Origin: Pisolithus tinctorius
Taxonomy: Eukaryota; Basidiomycota; Agaricomycetes; Boletales; Pisolithaceae
Reading direction: 5' to 3'
Length of the DNA stretch: 64,000 nucleotides
Assembly (NCBI GenBank): GCA_024663395.1
Contig: JANFAH010000036.1
Coordinates: 372,001 to 436,000, forward strand
Positions 29,401 through 40,335 of the stretch are shown piece by piece. The notes under the pieces were generated by a model, which was not told where the DNA came from, searched no databases, and was given only the letters and a program-made list of their open reading frames with translations. Position 1 is the stretch's first letter, and the number at the start of each line of letters is the position of its first letter. The position numbers were made by a program, and so were the translations under genes.

Positions 29401-30988
29401 TTACAAAGATTCCAACAGCCAGGATGATGTTTGCCCCTTTCCCTGTGTCAGTTTGGTAGCCCCTTTGGACATGCAGATAGTATAGGTTTGGGGAGGCTGA
29501 GATGTGCCTTGTGTGTCCTTCCCACAGCCAGGATTCTTGCACTCATAGGAATAAGTCTGCCCTGAACAACCAGCTTCCCACTTCTGAATGCTATAACACT
29601 GAGGGCACTGGGCAGGCAATTGTTGTCCCCAAGGCCTGATGAACTTGTCAGTCCAGACAAATTTCTCCACCACTACCTTCTCCTGCCACAACATCAGGAT
29701 GATGTTGGAGTGCCTACCCAACATACCACAGTCATTCAGGGCATACCTGACTGCACTTTGGACATGGAAGCCTTGAACAAGGGTGGAGTCAAGGACACTC
29801 ATGAGGAAGGGAATGGTGGTGACTAGTTGAAGTCTCTCAGCATCAAAAAGCAACATGGACCTTGGCTTGAAACTGATATGGTGTCAGCCATAACCACCAA
29901 CATTGAAAGAAAACCTACTGTTGCACAGCTGCCTTCAGTCCTTGGAAGCTCTGCTCCTTCCTTACAGTAGAACCACATACAAAGAAGATGAGGTCTCCAC
30001 CCTTGACAATGTTGGAGAGGGGTAACAGAAGGCCTTGCAGAAACTGCAACTGGTCAGATGGGAGTGACAGTCAAACAATGGTGACTTACCTCAAAGACCT
30101 CTGTGGCTATTGGAACCTTATTCTCCATTCCAGAGAACAGATCCCCCCTGTCTTCATCAGTATGGGTAGTAAGGAAAATGACTACCTTAGCAAAGGTAGT
30201 CAGACTTGAAGCTAGCTTTGATGCTGCAGTGTCATAGGCAGCTCTGGACTCCTCGGTGGCAAAGTTGAAGGACAGTTGTGAGAAGTGGTAGGTGTCTTGT
30301 CTGAAATATCCCTGCAACATGGTGTGAAGGATATGCACAGGGGCATGGCCAAGCTCTAGAGACTCAAGGTGGAGGTGGATAATGGCAGTAGAGTTACCAG
30401 CCACTTCAGAGGTGGTGGCATGCTCAAACCCCCCAATGACCACAAGAGGGTGTTTCAGGACTGGCTTGCCTGACAAGTAGAAGCCCTGTACTTGGAGTTA
30501 GAAGTGATTGGGGTAGCAATATGCACTTACAAAATAGGGCTGAGGACTTTCAAATCTTGTCATTTTCCAATGACAGGCAACACACCTGAAGTTCATCCAG
30601 AGTTTGAGTCAATGGAGTTAATTCATAAAAGGGAGGTTAACACACCTGAAGGTCACAGGAAGCTGGGTGACCTCTGCAAGGCAATCCTCAGGTACTACAA
30701 CACACTTGTTACACACTACCCTTCTGCATCCTGCCTGATCACAAGGCCACAATGTCCCTCCATCCCTGCACATCACACAGAACTGCATAGAATGTTAGAA
30801 AGATGGATGGAATATAAAAAGAGACTTGCCAAGTTCCTCATCCTTCTCTTCTTGGCAACAGGAGCCTTCCTAGCATGGGCCTTGCTTGACTTGGCAGCAT
30901 GTTTTTCCCTAGCTTTCAGACCAGCAAGAGATACCCTGGGAGCTCTACCCCCAGTGGTCTTCTTAGCTGTCTGCTTGGTCTTCACCAT
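29401..30988 (-). CDS. Histone H3-tail mimic with PHD/ADD-like finger, 6 exons
   Basis: Exons on the minus strand: 30988-30830, 30782-30646, 30585-30531, 30485-30090, 30049-29919 and 29872-29401; the sum is 1350 nt, 449 aa, phases consistent, introns 40-60 nt (the first is GC-AG). It begins MVKTKQTAKKTTGGRAPR, matching the H3 tail ARTKQTARKSTGGKAPR with K4, K9, T3, T6 and T11 kept and R2, R8, K14 swapped K/R. A further Lys/Arg-rich stretch follows to residue 52. Cys55/58, 67/72, 77/80 and 100/103 then form a cross-brace-like zinc finger (FCVMCRDGGTLWPCD ... CRRVVCNKC ... CVACHW), similar to PHD/ADD H3 readers. A long conserved region follows (GFYLSGKPVLKHPLVVIGGF) and a C-terminal zinc-ribbon-like QCPQC ... 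GC ... C-x4-C. There is no histone fold. It probably acts in the nucleus, titrating or recruiting H3 modifiers for the transposon. Confidence 0.8.
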
Positions 30989-31056
30989 CTGAGTGTATTA
31001 TGCCAATATTAGTGAGTGGCAGCAACATATGACACAGAAGGGAACAGTAGCATACC
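30989..31056 (-). other. Leader intron ending at the H3-mimic start codon
   Basis: On the minus strand AAG|GTATGC opens at about 31056 and ACACTCAG closes immediately before ATGGTGAAG. The start codon is thus at an exon edge, so the gene has a spliced 5' leader. Confidence 0.6.
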
Positions 31057-31329
31057 TTATTATCTTTACAAGACACAAAAGGTGTAGGGGACAAGCAGTA
31101 AGATAACAATAAATGCATTTAGTTTAGTACATATATCATGCAGCAGGGATAGATATCTACATATTTATGGAAAAGACAAGCCAATGTATGCAACTACACA
31201 ACACTGGGCACTGGATAAGCAGACCAAAGAGGGTGATATGTAAGTATCATCTGGACACCATGAAGTAGAAGTCCAACAACATACCTTATTGGATGAGACA
31301 CAGCAAGGGAGATGCAGTGTGGCAGGAGG

Positions 31330-32600
31330 GAGATATGAATTGATAGCCTACTAGTGTGTTTTGTGAGTGGTACAGGGACACCAGGAACTGGGACAACATA
31401 CCTTTTGTAGGATGAGACACAGCAAGGGGGTGTTCTGTGAGTGGTAGAGGGATGCCACGACCTGGGACGACATACCTTTTTTTTTTTGATAAGGCACGGC
31501 GAGGGGGTGTTCTGTGAGTTGTAGAGGGACGCCGCGAAGCTGGGACGACATACCTTTTTTTTTGGATGAGCACGGCGAGGGGGTGTTCTGTGAGTGGTAG
31601 AGGGACGCCGCGACCTGGGACGACTTACCTTTTGTTTTTTTGATAAGGCACGGCGAGGGGGTGTTCTGTGAGTTGTAGAGGGACGCCGCGAAGCTGGGAC
31701 AACACACCTTTTTTTTTGGATGAGCACGGCGAAGGGGTGTTCTGTGGGTGTTTTGTGAGTTGTAGAGGGACGCTGCGCGAGCTGGGACGACGTACCTTTT
31801 TTTTGGATGAGGCACGGCGAGGGGGTGTTCTGTGAGTTGTAGAGGGATGCCGCGAAGCTGGGACGACATACCTTTTTTTTTTGGATGAGCACGGCGAGGG
31901 GGTGTTCTGTGAGTGGTAGAGGGACGCCGCGACCTGGGACGACTTACCTTTTGTTTTTTGATAAGGCACGGCGAGGGGGTGTTCTGTGGGTGTTTTGTGA
32001 GTGGTAGAGGGACGCCTGCGAGCTGGGACGACGTACCTTTTTTTGGATGAGGCACGGCGAGGAGGTGTTCTGTGAGTTGTAGAGGGACGCCGCGAAGCTG
32101 GGACGACATACCTTTTTTTTTGGATGAGCACGGTGAGGGGGTGTTCTGTGAGTGGTAGAGGGACGCCTGCGACCTGGGACGACTTACCTTTTGTTTTTTT
32201 GATAAGGCACGGCGAGGGGGTGTTCTGTGAGTTGTAGAGGGACGCCGCAAAGCTGGGACGACATACCTTTTTTTTTGGATGAGCACGGCGAGGGGGTGTT
32301 CTGTGAGTGGTAGAGGGACGCCGCGACCTGGGACGACTTACCTTTTGTTTTTTTGATAAGGCACGGCGAGGGGGTGTTCTGTGAGTTGTAGAGGGACGCC
32401 GCAAAGTTGGGACGACATACCTTTTTTTTGGATAAGCACGGCAAGGGGGTGTTTTTGTGAGTGGTAGAGGGACGCTGGGAAGTAGGACGACATACCTGTT
32501 TTTTGGATGAGACCCGGCGAGAGGAGGGGGGTGTTTTGTGAGTTGTAGAGGGACGCTGCGAGCTACTTACCTTCTTTTTGAATGAACGGGCTTTGTGAGT
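31330..32600 (-). repeat. Tandem intron-plus-mini-exon repeat upstream of H3-mimic gene
   Basis: About 16 units of roughly 70-90 bp. On the minus strand each reads A-run-AG|GTATGT (or GTAAGT/GTACGT) CGTCCCAGC, then CGTCCCTCTACAACTCACAG|AACACCCCC, TCGCCGTGC and ATCCAAAAAAA. Each unit therefore has a perfect-looking splice donor, a pyrimidine-rich acceptor about 42 nt later and a 30-40-nt putative exon. Units alternate between two subtypes. Divergent relatives continue to about 32760. Minus frames across it are low-complexity and are not annotated as genes. Confidence 0.75.
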
Positions 32601-33065
32601 AGTATGGGACACTGAACAATGCGCAATAGACTGAGAAGAATGGCAGCGTCCTGGTGTGTGATGTGAGTGTTGAAGCCATGAGAGGTTCGACAACATACCT
32701 TTTTTGTTTTTTTTTTGAAGGGAGACGCGGCACGACGTACCTATTTTGTGTTTAGAGAGGGAGAGGCGCGAGAGATCCAGAGGACGACGACGTACCAAAA
32801 ATTTCGCTGAGACGCAGCGGGGCCAGAGAGTGGGATAACACAACGACGGTCGGTGAGGGAGACACTGTGTGGCAAGAGGAGAGGAGCAAAAGACCGTGTC
32901 AATCCGGATACTCGGATGCACAGATCTCGATTTTGGACAGGTCACGTAGTGAGACCTGTGATAATCTTGGACACAACCTTAATTGTGACATGAACAACGT
33001 CACGGCTGTCATGATTATCACACGTGTCTACCCGTACTTCGGATGCGTCTCTGGAACATTACGTA

Positions 33066-33080
33066 GGACTATATACGGAG
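33066..33080 (-). promoter_or_regulatory. Candidate promoter for the H3-mimic transcript
   Basis: The minus strand reads CCGTATATAGTCC, a TATA-like box about 300-450 bases upstream of the first donor-like sites of the repeat array. It lies some 400 bases from a plus-strand TATA box. Confidence 0.45.
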
Positions 33081-33475
33081 TGGTCCGTCGCCGCTAGGCC
33101 GATTTCCGGTTTCAATAAGTGACTACATGTATTAAATGATCCGGTAGTGCTACTACAATACATTTTCTGTGAAATCCCAAGGGTAAGCCACCACTACCGC
33201 TCAGCCAACGGCACGAGGGAGTGCTTGCTCGGCTCGACAATGCAATTACGAGAATGTCAAGCGAACATTTAGTATTTAGTATATAGAAGCCGAATCCGGT
33301 GACAGTGGAGTCACGTGACATCGCTATTCGCGATGTATAGTACGACACGCGGTACTGACTCAGAGGAAGTTGCCGGCACTCACGGCAACTGAACACGCGC
33401 CGAGGCCGAGAACGTGACATTGACGGCGACCTCGCTAGTTGGACTGTGGCCAAACAACGGTACATAAGACTCAAG

Positions 33476-33484
33476 TATATAAAT
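33476..33484 (+). promoter_or_regulatory. TATA box of plus-strand KDZ genes
   Basis: CAAGTATATAAATCCCCCC followed by a long CT-rich leader (33520-33650) and a donor ATAAG|GTAAGT at about 33660 with acceptor TTTGCAG near 33719. This is a strong fungal promoter/leader arrangement facing the TET/JBP and transposase genes. Confidence 0.6.
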
Positions 33485-33719
33485 CCCCCCCAGTCAGTGG
33501 CATATTTTTTCCCTTACTGCGTTTCTCTGCGATGTGACGCTTCCCCTCCGTCGTCCTCCCTCTCCCTCCATCTCCATCTCCCTTTCCCCCTCTCTCTTTC
33601 CCGTTTTCTGTGCTACGTCATCTTCGTTTTTATCTCAGCCCGTCGTCTCGGCTGTCATAAGGTAAGTGGCACCTCTGATCCCAGAATTTTCACATTACTT
33701 GATTACCGTTACTTTGCAG

Positions 33720-35014
33720 CATCCTTGGCGCCTCACTATTGACTGTAGTCTGCAGCTACAGGATGTAGGGAGGGGCTACCCTTGACCTTAGATTGTGCTT
33801 GGCCAGCGCAATTTTTGGTTGTTGGGTAATATGTTGGGTCTGGGGGAATAGTCTGTGCCTACATTGTAGGCCAGCTCATGGGATCTGGGGGCTAGTCTGT
33901 ACCTACATTGTAGGTCAGCTTATGACGTTTTATTTGGTCTGTACCCACCTGTGTGGGTCAGCCTATGACGTTTTTTTGTGTGGTATGTGTTGGTATATAT
34001 TGGTAGTAGCTAGTTGGTCAGGCTTTGGTGTAGTGAGTATTCAACTTCTGTATAATCTATGTTGTACTGACATAAACTTTCTAGAGCTGTTTGTCTTTGA
34101 CTCCTGGTGAATAAATAGTGCACCTCAGGTATGTGAACTTTGCAAAGTTGTGTTGATGCTAATGTGTTTTTAGGATCTTTGTTATCTGCTTTTGTGCGCT
34201 TTTTTGGGAACTTGGTTGAATTGAGGACGGTTTTTATTGGCCCAACTGTACTTCTGGAGGAGGGCCCCCTCTGGAATGCAGGCAAGCCTTGGTTTCTTAT
34301 GAAACCATTATACCTTTGTAGTTGAAATTGTAACTGTAGTTGAATTTATGTATGGACTTGTAAATGTCACTGCTTTGATTGGATTTGAATGCTGTGTGGG
34401 AATCTATGCTTCTTTTTTTGAATGAAGCATGTGCTAACCCTAACCCTAGCATAAGACTTGGTGTATTTCTTCATGCAAGTCTGCTTCTAACCCTAACCTT
34501 AGCAAATGACTTGGTGTATTGTTTCATGTCAGTCTGCCTGGCTGGTGGATGGTGCTAGATTAGCACTGGTGTTCCATGGCTGATCTTCTTAAGCAAGGTT
34601 TCCCCTTGATGCTCAAGAGCTTGCCAATGGCATTACTAGCAACCCAACATCTTCCCTTCAAATGCTGTCTGGATGTGTTCCTAGCTGTTGGATGTTGCTA
34701 GATTGCTAGATTAGTATTGGTGTTCCATGGTTTCCCATGATGCTCAAGAGATTGCTGGACTGGATTGACTTGGAGTTCAACTGCTGCTGAGTTTGATTGC
34801 ACCATTCCAGGCCCCTGCTTACATGACTAGATGTTTCAAGAAACATGGTGTATCTAGTAGACTAAGTTGGGTTTCTGGTTTCTGGATCTTCCCCCAAGTC
34901 AAGCAAGGTCCCTTGTGGAGAATAACTTCCAACTTATGTACTGAGTGATTTTTAACTATTTTTCTCACGGTTGAAAAATTTTCCTTTGACTTTTCCAACA
35001 CCCCCCACATCATC
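33720..35014 (+). other. Leader or gene-poor stretch before TET/JBP
   Basis: No convincing protein. Tandem copies of a phrase around TGTAGGTCAGCT / TATGACGTTTT occur at 33860-33990. Two short telomere-like tracts, CTAACCCTAACCCTAG (about 34434) and CTAACCCTAACCTTAG (about 34487), lie in a 55-base near-repeat. It may be a long spliced leader or an unrecognised non-coding RNA. Confidence 0.4.
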
Positions 35015-36360
35015 ATGGATGATTCCCTGCATACAATGGTGGTTGGAATGCTGAAGGCTGCCTTTGGAACAGTCCCTATGATCTCTTCCAGCTCTATTTT
35101 CTCAAATCACCAGCTCAGGAAGCCAAGGTAAGCCATAAGCAGTGATGCTACACTTGCTATGTATTTAGTTGGATAATAGACTTCGATCCTTGGCTGAGTT
35201 AACCCAAGTCAGGGCAACATTGCAAGGGGAATCTGGTCTAACTTCAGATGCTATTACATCTTTGGAAGTTAGGCTGGCATCTGCAGTCATTACACATGCC
35301 ATCCTCAATCCCTGTAGGTGATTTCCACAACAATTCCAAGTGATCCAAGTCTGACCCTTAATAGATGTGATGCATTGGGATGCAGACAGGTTTTCTGAAC
35401 CATTGGTGCATGCCAAGGACAGGACCATCCATTTTGAAAACCCAAAAATTGGGTATATCAATGCTCCTGCCACAGTTCTGGATGTGCATGGCAGGGTGAT
35501 AGTATGGTATCTGCCTGGTATTGTCCCAGATGCACGGATAGTGAGTGTTTTCATTCTCTGACAACCCTTCACTACAGCTTTTATATCATAGGAACTTCTC
35601 AATTCCCTTCTCCTTTCCATAAAAGACAATCTTCAGACTGAGCCCAAGAACAAGCCAAAAGACAAAAGCAAGCTTAACAAACGATATGGCCATAAGCATC
35701 AGCCTGTTGACCAAGTCATGTATGGACATGGCAGGATTTCCATGTCTCCTGCCACATTCCAACAGGCTCATGAGGTTTGTCCAGGTGCTGTGATTTCCAT
35801 GGTAGGGGCTGACAAATTTAAAGAGGTTGGTTGATACACTCTATCAAAGCACATCCCTCAAACAGAAAGCCAATAGGGAATGGCTGCTCAAGATTTCTTA
35901 TGTGGAACACTTCTGGAGCAATATAGCAAAGGTCTCATTGCCAGATATGGCCAGGGCTGGTGATCAAGCAATGTTGGCCAAGGCTGGCAGGGTGGAGAAT
36001 GAGATATCCCTGGATTGGCCATCGGTCTATACCAACATTGATATTATTGTCAATCAGGAAACTCCCTCTCACCGAGATGTCACATCCACCCCAACCCTTC
36101 TGGATTCATTAGTGAGCCTGGGTTCTCACAATGCTAAATTCCTTATTCCAGATCTGGGGGCCGAACTGGCTTATTCCCCAGGCACCATGATTTTCCTATC
36201 AGGAAAAATCCTTCAACATTCTGTGCCAAAGTGGGAGAAGGGAGAAAGAATTGCATTGGTGCATTATATGAAGGACAAAGTACATGACCGACTCAAGGTC
36301 ACAAGACCAGCATGGACTACCCAAAAGGACATTCTTGGGTTGGCTGTCAGATACACTTAA
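35015..36360 (+). CDS. TET/JBP-family 2OG-Fe(II) dioxygenase
   Basis: Family role: oxidises 5-methylcytosine (or thymine in JBPs) in DNA using Fe(II) and 2-oxoglutarate. Exons: 35015-35127, 35180-35313, 35365-35540, then from 35591; the stop is at 36358-36360. The core reads NQETPSHRDVTS with the HxD iron ligands, then LGSHNAKFLIPDLGAELAY, SPGTMIFLSGKILQHSVP with the distal His, and GERIALVHYM with the 2OG-binding Arg. The 5' part has MHWDADRFSEPLVHAKDRTI. One join near 35770-35835 is unresolved: either a short intron (GTTTGT...AAAG) or a one-base frameshift. It lies 145 bases upstream of the transposase and probably shares its promoter region. Whether the copy is catalytically active is not shown. 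Confidence 0.8.
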
Positions 36361-36504
36361 AACACATTTTAGTGGCAATTTTTGGGTACAAATATTTTAA
36401 ATACATTTGATAACCTTGTTCTGGACTTGTGTGGTATTGTTTTGGGGATGAAAATTTTTCAATACAGCTGAAAACCTTGCTTTTGACTCTTCCTGTGCTC
36501 AATC

Positions 36505-39500
36505 ATGCGTCGTCGTAGAACCAAAGTCCTTGGCAAAAGCTCTGCAGGAGGTTTGTATAAATTTGAAGTGACTAAAACCCAGAGAGGAAAGGACACCTAC
36601 AAGGAGGTGGATGCTAGACACCTCTACCTCCCATCTCAGAGTCAACCTTCAACTCCAAGGACCCCCAGGACAATAGGCTCCAAAATGTTGTCCCAGACTC
36701 CTTTGACATGCCTACCTTGGACTGGAATGATGAGGAAGATACCCCAAATACTAGGAGGGTTACCAAGGTGGGAAGTTTTGCCTGATACTGCATTGGCTAA
36801 ATTATCCCCTAGAGTCAAAATGATTTCATCAGAGAATGGCTGCCTTGGAGAGCAGAATATCTCAAAGTCATTCTCGAGGGAGAGCAGCTGGCTAAGGGGG
36901 GGATATGTGAGCAGTGCTGTCAGGCAGAAGGAAGTATCAGATGCATGTCCTGCATTGGTGTGCATGCCTGGTGTGGTCCTTGTGCTGTGAAAGTGCATCA
37001 AAATCTTCCATTCCACAAGGTACAAAGATGGAATGCTACTCATTACCAGGCTACCTCTTTGATGGCACTTGGGTTCCTTTGGCACATTGGCCATGGGGGT
37101 CGTCCTTGCCCTCAAAACAGACAGAATCAGGATCCAGACTCAGAGGAGTTGGGCTATACTTCTGGGGAAGGGCCTCCCAATTACAGGTCAATGGCAGTCA
37201 TATCCTGTAGCCTCCATGTTAACCTCTGGTAGCAGGAGATCCTTCAGATCAAAAATGACCATAGTGCACACAGAAGGAATTTTCACTCATGAGATTTCTT
37301 GGTGCAATTGCCCTGGGTCAGATCCAATGGACTGGCACCTTGATTTACTCAGGGAAAGACTCTTTCCAGCCAGTATAACAAAGCCCAAGACTGCTTTCAC
37401 CTTTGATGTTCTTAATCACTTTCTCATTGATGCCCTGGAATGCAAGACTTCAGCTATGAGTTTCTATCAGAAGCTGAAGAGGTTCACCAACAATGCATTT
37501 CCTGACTGTATACCAGTTGAGTGCCATGCACTATTTGCTCTTAGGGGGTTCTATTAATGCATTCATTTCCAATTAGGACAGGTACCAAGAGCTGATGAGG
37601 GTTTCCAGACTGTGGAGGGATTTGAAACATAGGAAATGGTTTGGCTTTGGTCATGATAAAGAACAAGATCCTAGACAAGGAGAACTTGCACTCTTTTGTC
37701 CTGCCTGCCCACAACCAGGTATTAATTTACCTCCAGATTGGAAAACCCGATATGACAGGTATGGAGTGATAATCTGTAGGGTTTTGATTTCTAACTCCCC
37801 TCCCCCCTTAGTGATACCATAATGAGGCAATATGTCATGGATGGCAACTTCACTGCTCAGCATATGAAAATGAACAAGCCTGAGTTGGATGTGTCATTAT
37901 CAGATGGAACTGGTTACATGGTTGCTGAAAAGCCCTACCAGGCCCATCTTGAGCAGTCTTTGGATAACAAGGAGGTGAGTTGTCCCAAGGTCATGGAGTT
38001 TAAATGACCCACTGTACTGGTAGAGATCCACCTGCAGCAATCACAGGGCAATCAATGCTGCTAATATTAACAAGTCCAATCTCTGGTCCACTGGGATTGG
38101 TGCCACAGCCTGTGCTCGGCATGGTTGCTTTGTTCCCCATTCTGTGGTGGACTTTCAGAAAGGGGAAAAGTGAGTGGACCTGATGGATGTACTGGAAGCC
38201 TTTGGAACTCATTTTGTGCTAGGTACATGAACACAGATTACTCCATCTGCAGTGCTCTTGATTATCATTCAGAAAGCATCACAAAGGCCCTTGTCATTTA
38301 TGATGTTGGGTGCCAGTGGAGTATTAACTTCCAGAGTCGGGTAAAATCCAGCTGCTCTCTCCATCTCCCTCCCTCCCTGGAAATCATTCCTGCTGTGGGG
38401 AAGTTTCATCTTGCTGCCCACAAACTCTCTTGCTTTCCAAGATATAGCCTCAACTTTATCAAGGGTGCTGGTCATCTGGATGGTGAAATTTTGGAGACAT
38501 TGTGGGCTCCATTCAATAAGATCTCTCCCACTGCAAGGTCTATGACTCAGGCCCACAGACAAGAAGTGTATGATGACCATATGAGAGATTCTAACTGGAA
38601 AAAAATTGTCAACATGGGTGAGAGACCTTTTCTTCAAAGAGAAGTTAATTTACCCTGTACATCTCAGTTCCTGCACTGTTGAAAAAATACAAGACCTCAC
38701 ACAAGTGCCTAGAAGAAATGAATCAGGCATATGAGCAGTTGACAGCTGTTCTAGACCCTGGCCAACTTGCCCAATGGGAGTCAGATGTTCTTGAGGCAGA
38801 AGCAAATCGAGGTGATTCCCTAGACATTTATTTGTTGAAAGGGGAAAAAGGTCAGTATGTTCCTAAGAAACCCTGGGCATGTCTGATGGCCTGTAGCCCC
38901 TACCATGGGTGAAGTGCAGTTAAAGCTCATGAAAAATCCACCTGTGTCCCCAGGGAGCCATGGTTCTGTGGCTTGGCTTGTGGAAGGAATTAGCATAGAG
39001 GATGCACAGTATGGTCTGTGGTTTCCAGAAGCAATAGGTTGCTAACCAGACCTGCAGGGACCAGCTAAGATCTGAGCTTAGACAGAGCCACATGTCTACC
39101 AGACAAGAAATCAAAGTCTCAGAGAAAAGAAAAAGACTTTCTGCCAGGATTGACAAATTCCATGGCACCAGCCAGGCATTTCTCAAAGGTTTGGAGGTGG
39201 ATGATGTCTTCATACCCCAGGATGATCCAGCATTCCTTGGGCAAGGTGAAGAAATTGATGACAATGGAGAGTACTGGGAAGATGATGAGGATTGGGAGGC
39301 TACAGAAGGAGAGGAGCTACCTGCTGAGCTCATGAGTATATGGATGCCCTCATCCATTGGAGCAACCAAACTGATGGAGCTTGGCCTTCATGACCTCCTC
39401 AAAGAAGAAATGGAACTCAGGATTGGGCAAGCTAATGATTGTCTAGACCAGCTCCGAACCAACCTTGGACACAAGGCAATGTTATACAGACAGAACTTCC

Positions 39501-40102
39501 GCAGTGCACAATCAACTAGGGAAGGTACAAGAACCAAGCAGGACATCCAAAAAGTGGTGGCTCGGATAAACAAGCAGGTCAGAAGTTATCAGAGGGCAAG
39601 GCAGGCCATTCTCCAGTTGGAACCCAATCAAGAGATTGGACAAAGATATCAGGCTATTCAGCCCCAGGACCTGGCAGTGAGTAAGGATGTTACAGAGGAG
39701 AACCGGTTTGGGCAGGGAACCAGCAAAATGGCATGGTTTTGGATGATGGATGGTGAACAGGGTCAACTGAATGCTGAGAAGGGGGGTTTAATGGAGGAGT
39801 GTAAGTGTTAATACTACTCGAAAAAATCTCACCAATAAATTGTGGGGCAGTTTACAGGATCAACTGGCTCAAAGCAAGGGCAAGAAGGGACAGGTGGAAA
39901 GAAGAATTGTCATTGGTGAGGCATGAGATGGTTTGGGCCATCTTATGGTTTGAGTTCCAGAAGGACATATGGGAGAAAAGGGCTCTACAATTGTTGGAAC
40001 CAGGGAAAAAAGGCTTATGCTCATAAGCAGATAGTGTTGTGGACTGACTTTTCCAAAAAGGCCCAATTGATGTTCCAAGGTAAACAAATGGATTGTATTT
40101 AG
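36505..40102 (+). CDS. KDZ transposase with CxC2 cysteine cluster
   Basis: Starts MRRRRTKVLGKSSAGG. The Cys cluster (36905-37120) reads CEQCCQAEG, RCMSC and WCGPCAVKVHQNLPFH. Transposase core: HTEGIFTHEISWCNC, FCPACPQPGINLPPDW, VMDGNFTAQHM (first Asp), STGIGATACARHGCFVPH, YDVGCQW (second Asp), VGKFHLAAHK and DGEILETLW (Glu), then DDHMRDSNWKK. The C-terminal helical part contains GQANDCLDQLRTNLG and INWLKARARRDRW. At least ten introns of 40-60 nt restore the frame, e.g. 36768-36812. Two breaks are not explained by introns: near the C-run at about 36661 and the A-run at about 40004, both homopolymers. It catalyses DNA cut/paste of this element through a DDE-type RNase H fold (family knowledge). 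Confidence 0.88.
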
Positions 40103-40335
40103 AACATGGGTATATGTGTATAGTTTTCCGATTACCCTTGCTTTGCACTTGGTATCTGAATCAAAGTGAATAGCAAATACATCAAAACAATCATACCATA
40201 ATGGTACCTTTCCTAAAAGAGTGATGGCTGAAAACTTCAACCTCCTGCCTAAATTGGGAAAGGCTGAAAAATTTTCACCTTGCTTCCAACCTCCATCATC
40301 TGTGCTGCTAATTATCCCCCTGATTCTATTCTCTC

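Noticed and set aside
30773..30988. A true histone H3 gene
   Set aside because: Only the first ~21 residues resemble H3. No alpha-N or histone-fold sequence follows in any exon.
31194..32404. Long minus-strand ORFs rich in KKKG, STTHRTPPRR and NSQNTPSPC
   Set aside because: They arise from the tandem repeat array in several frames at once. Donor and acceptor signals in each unit argue for introns, not a protein.
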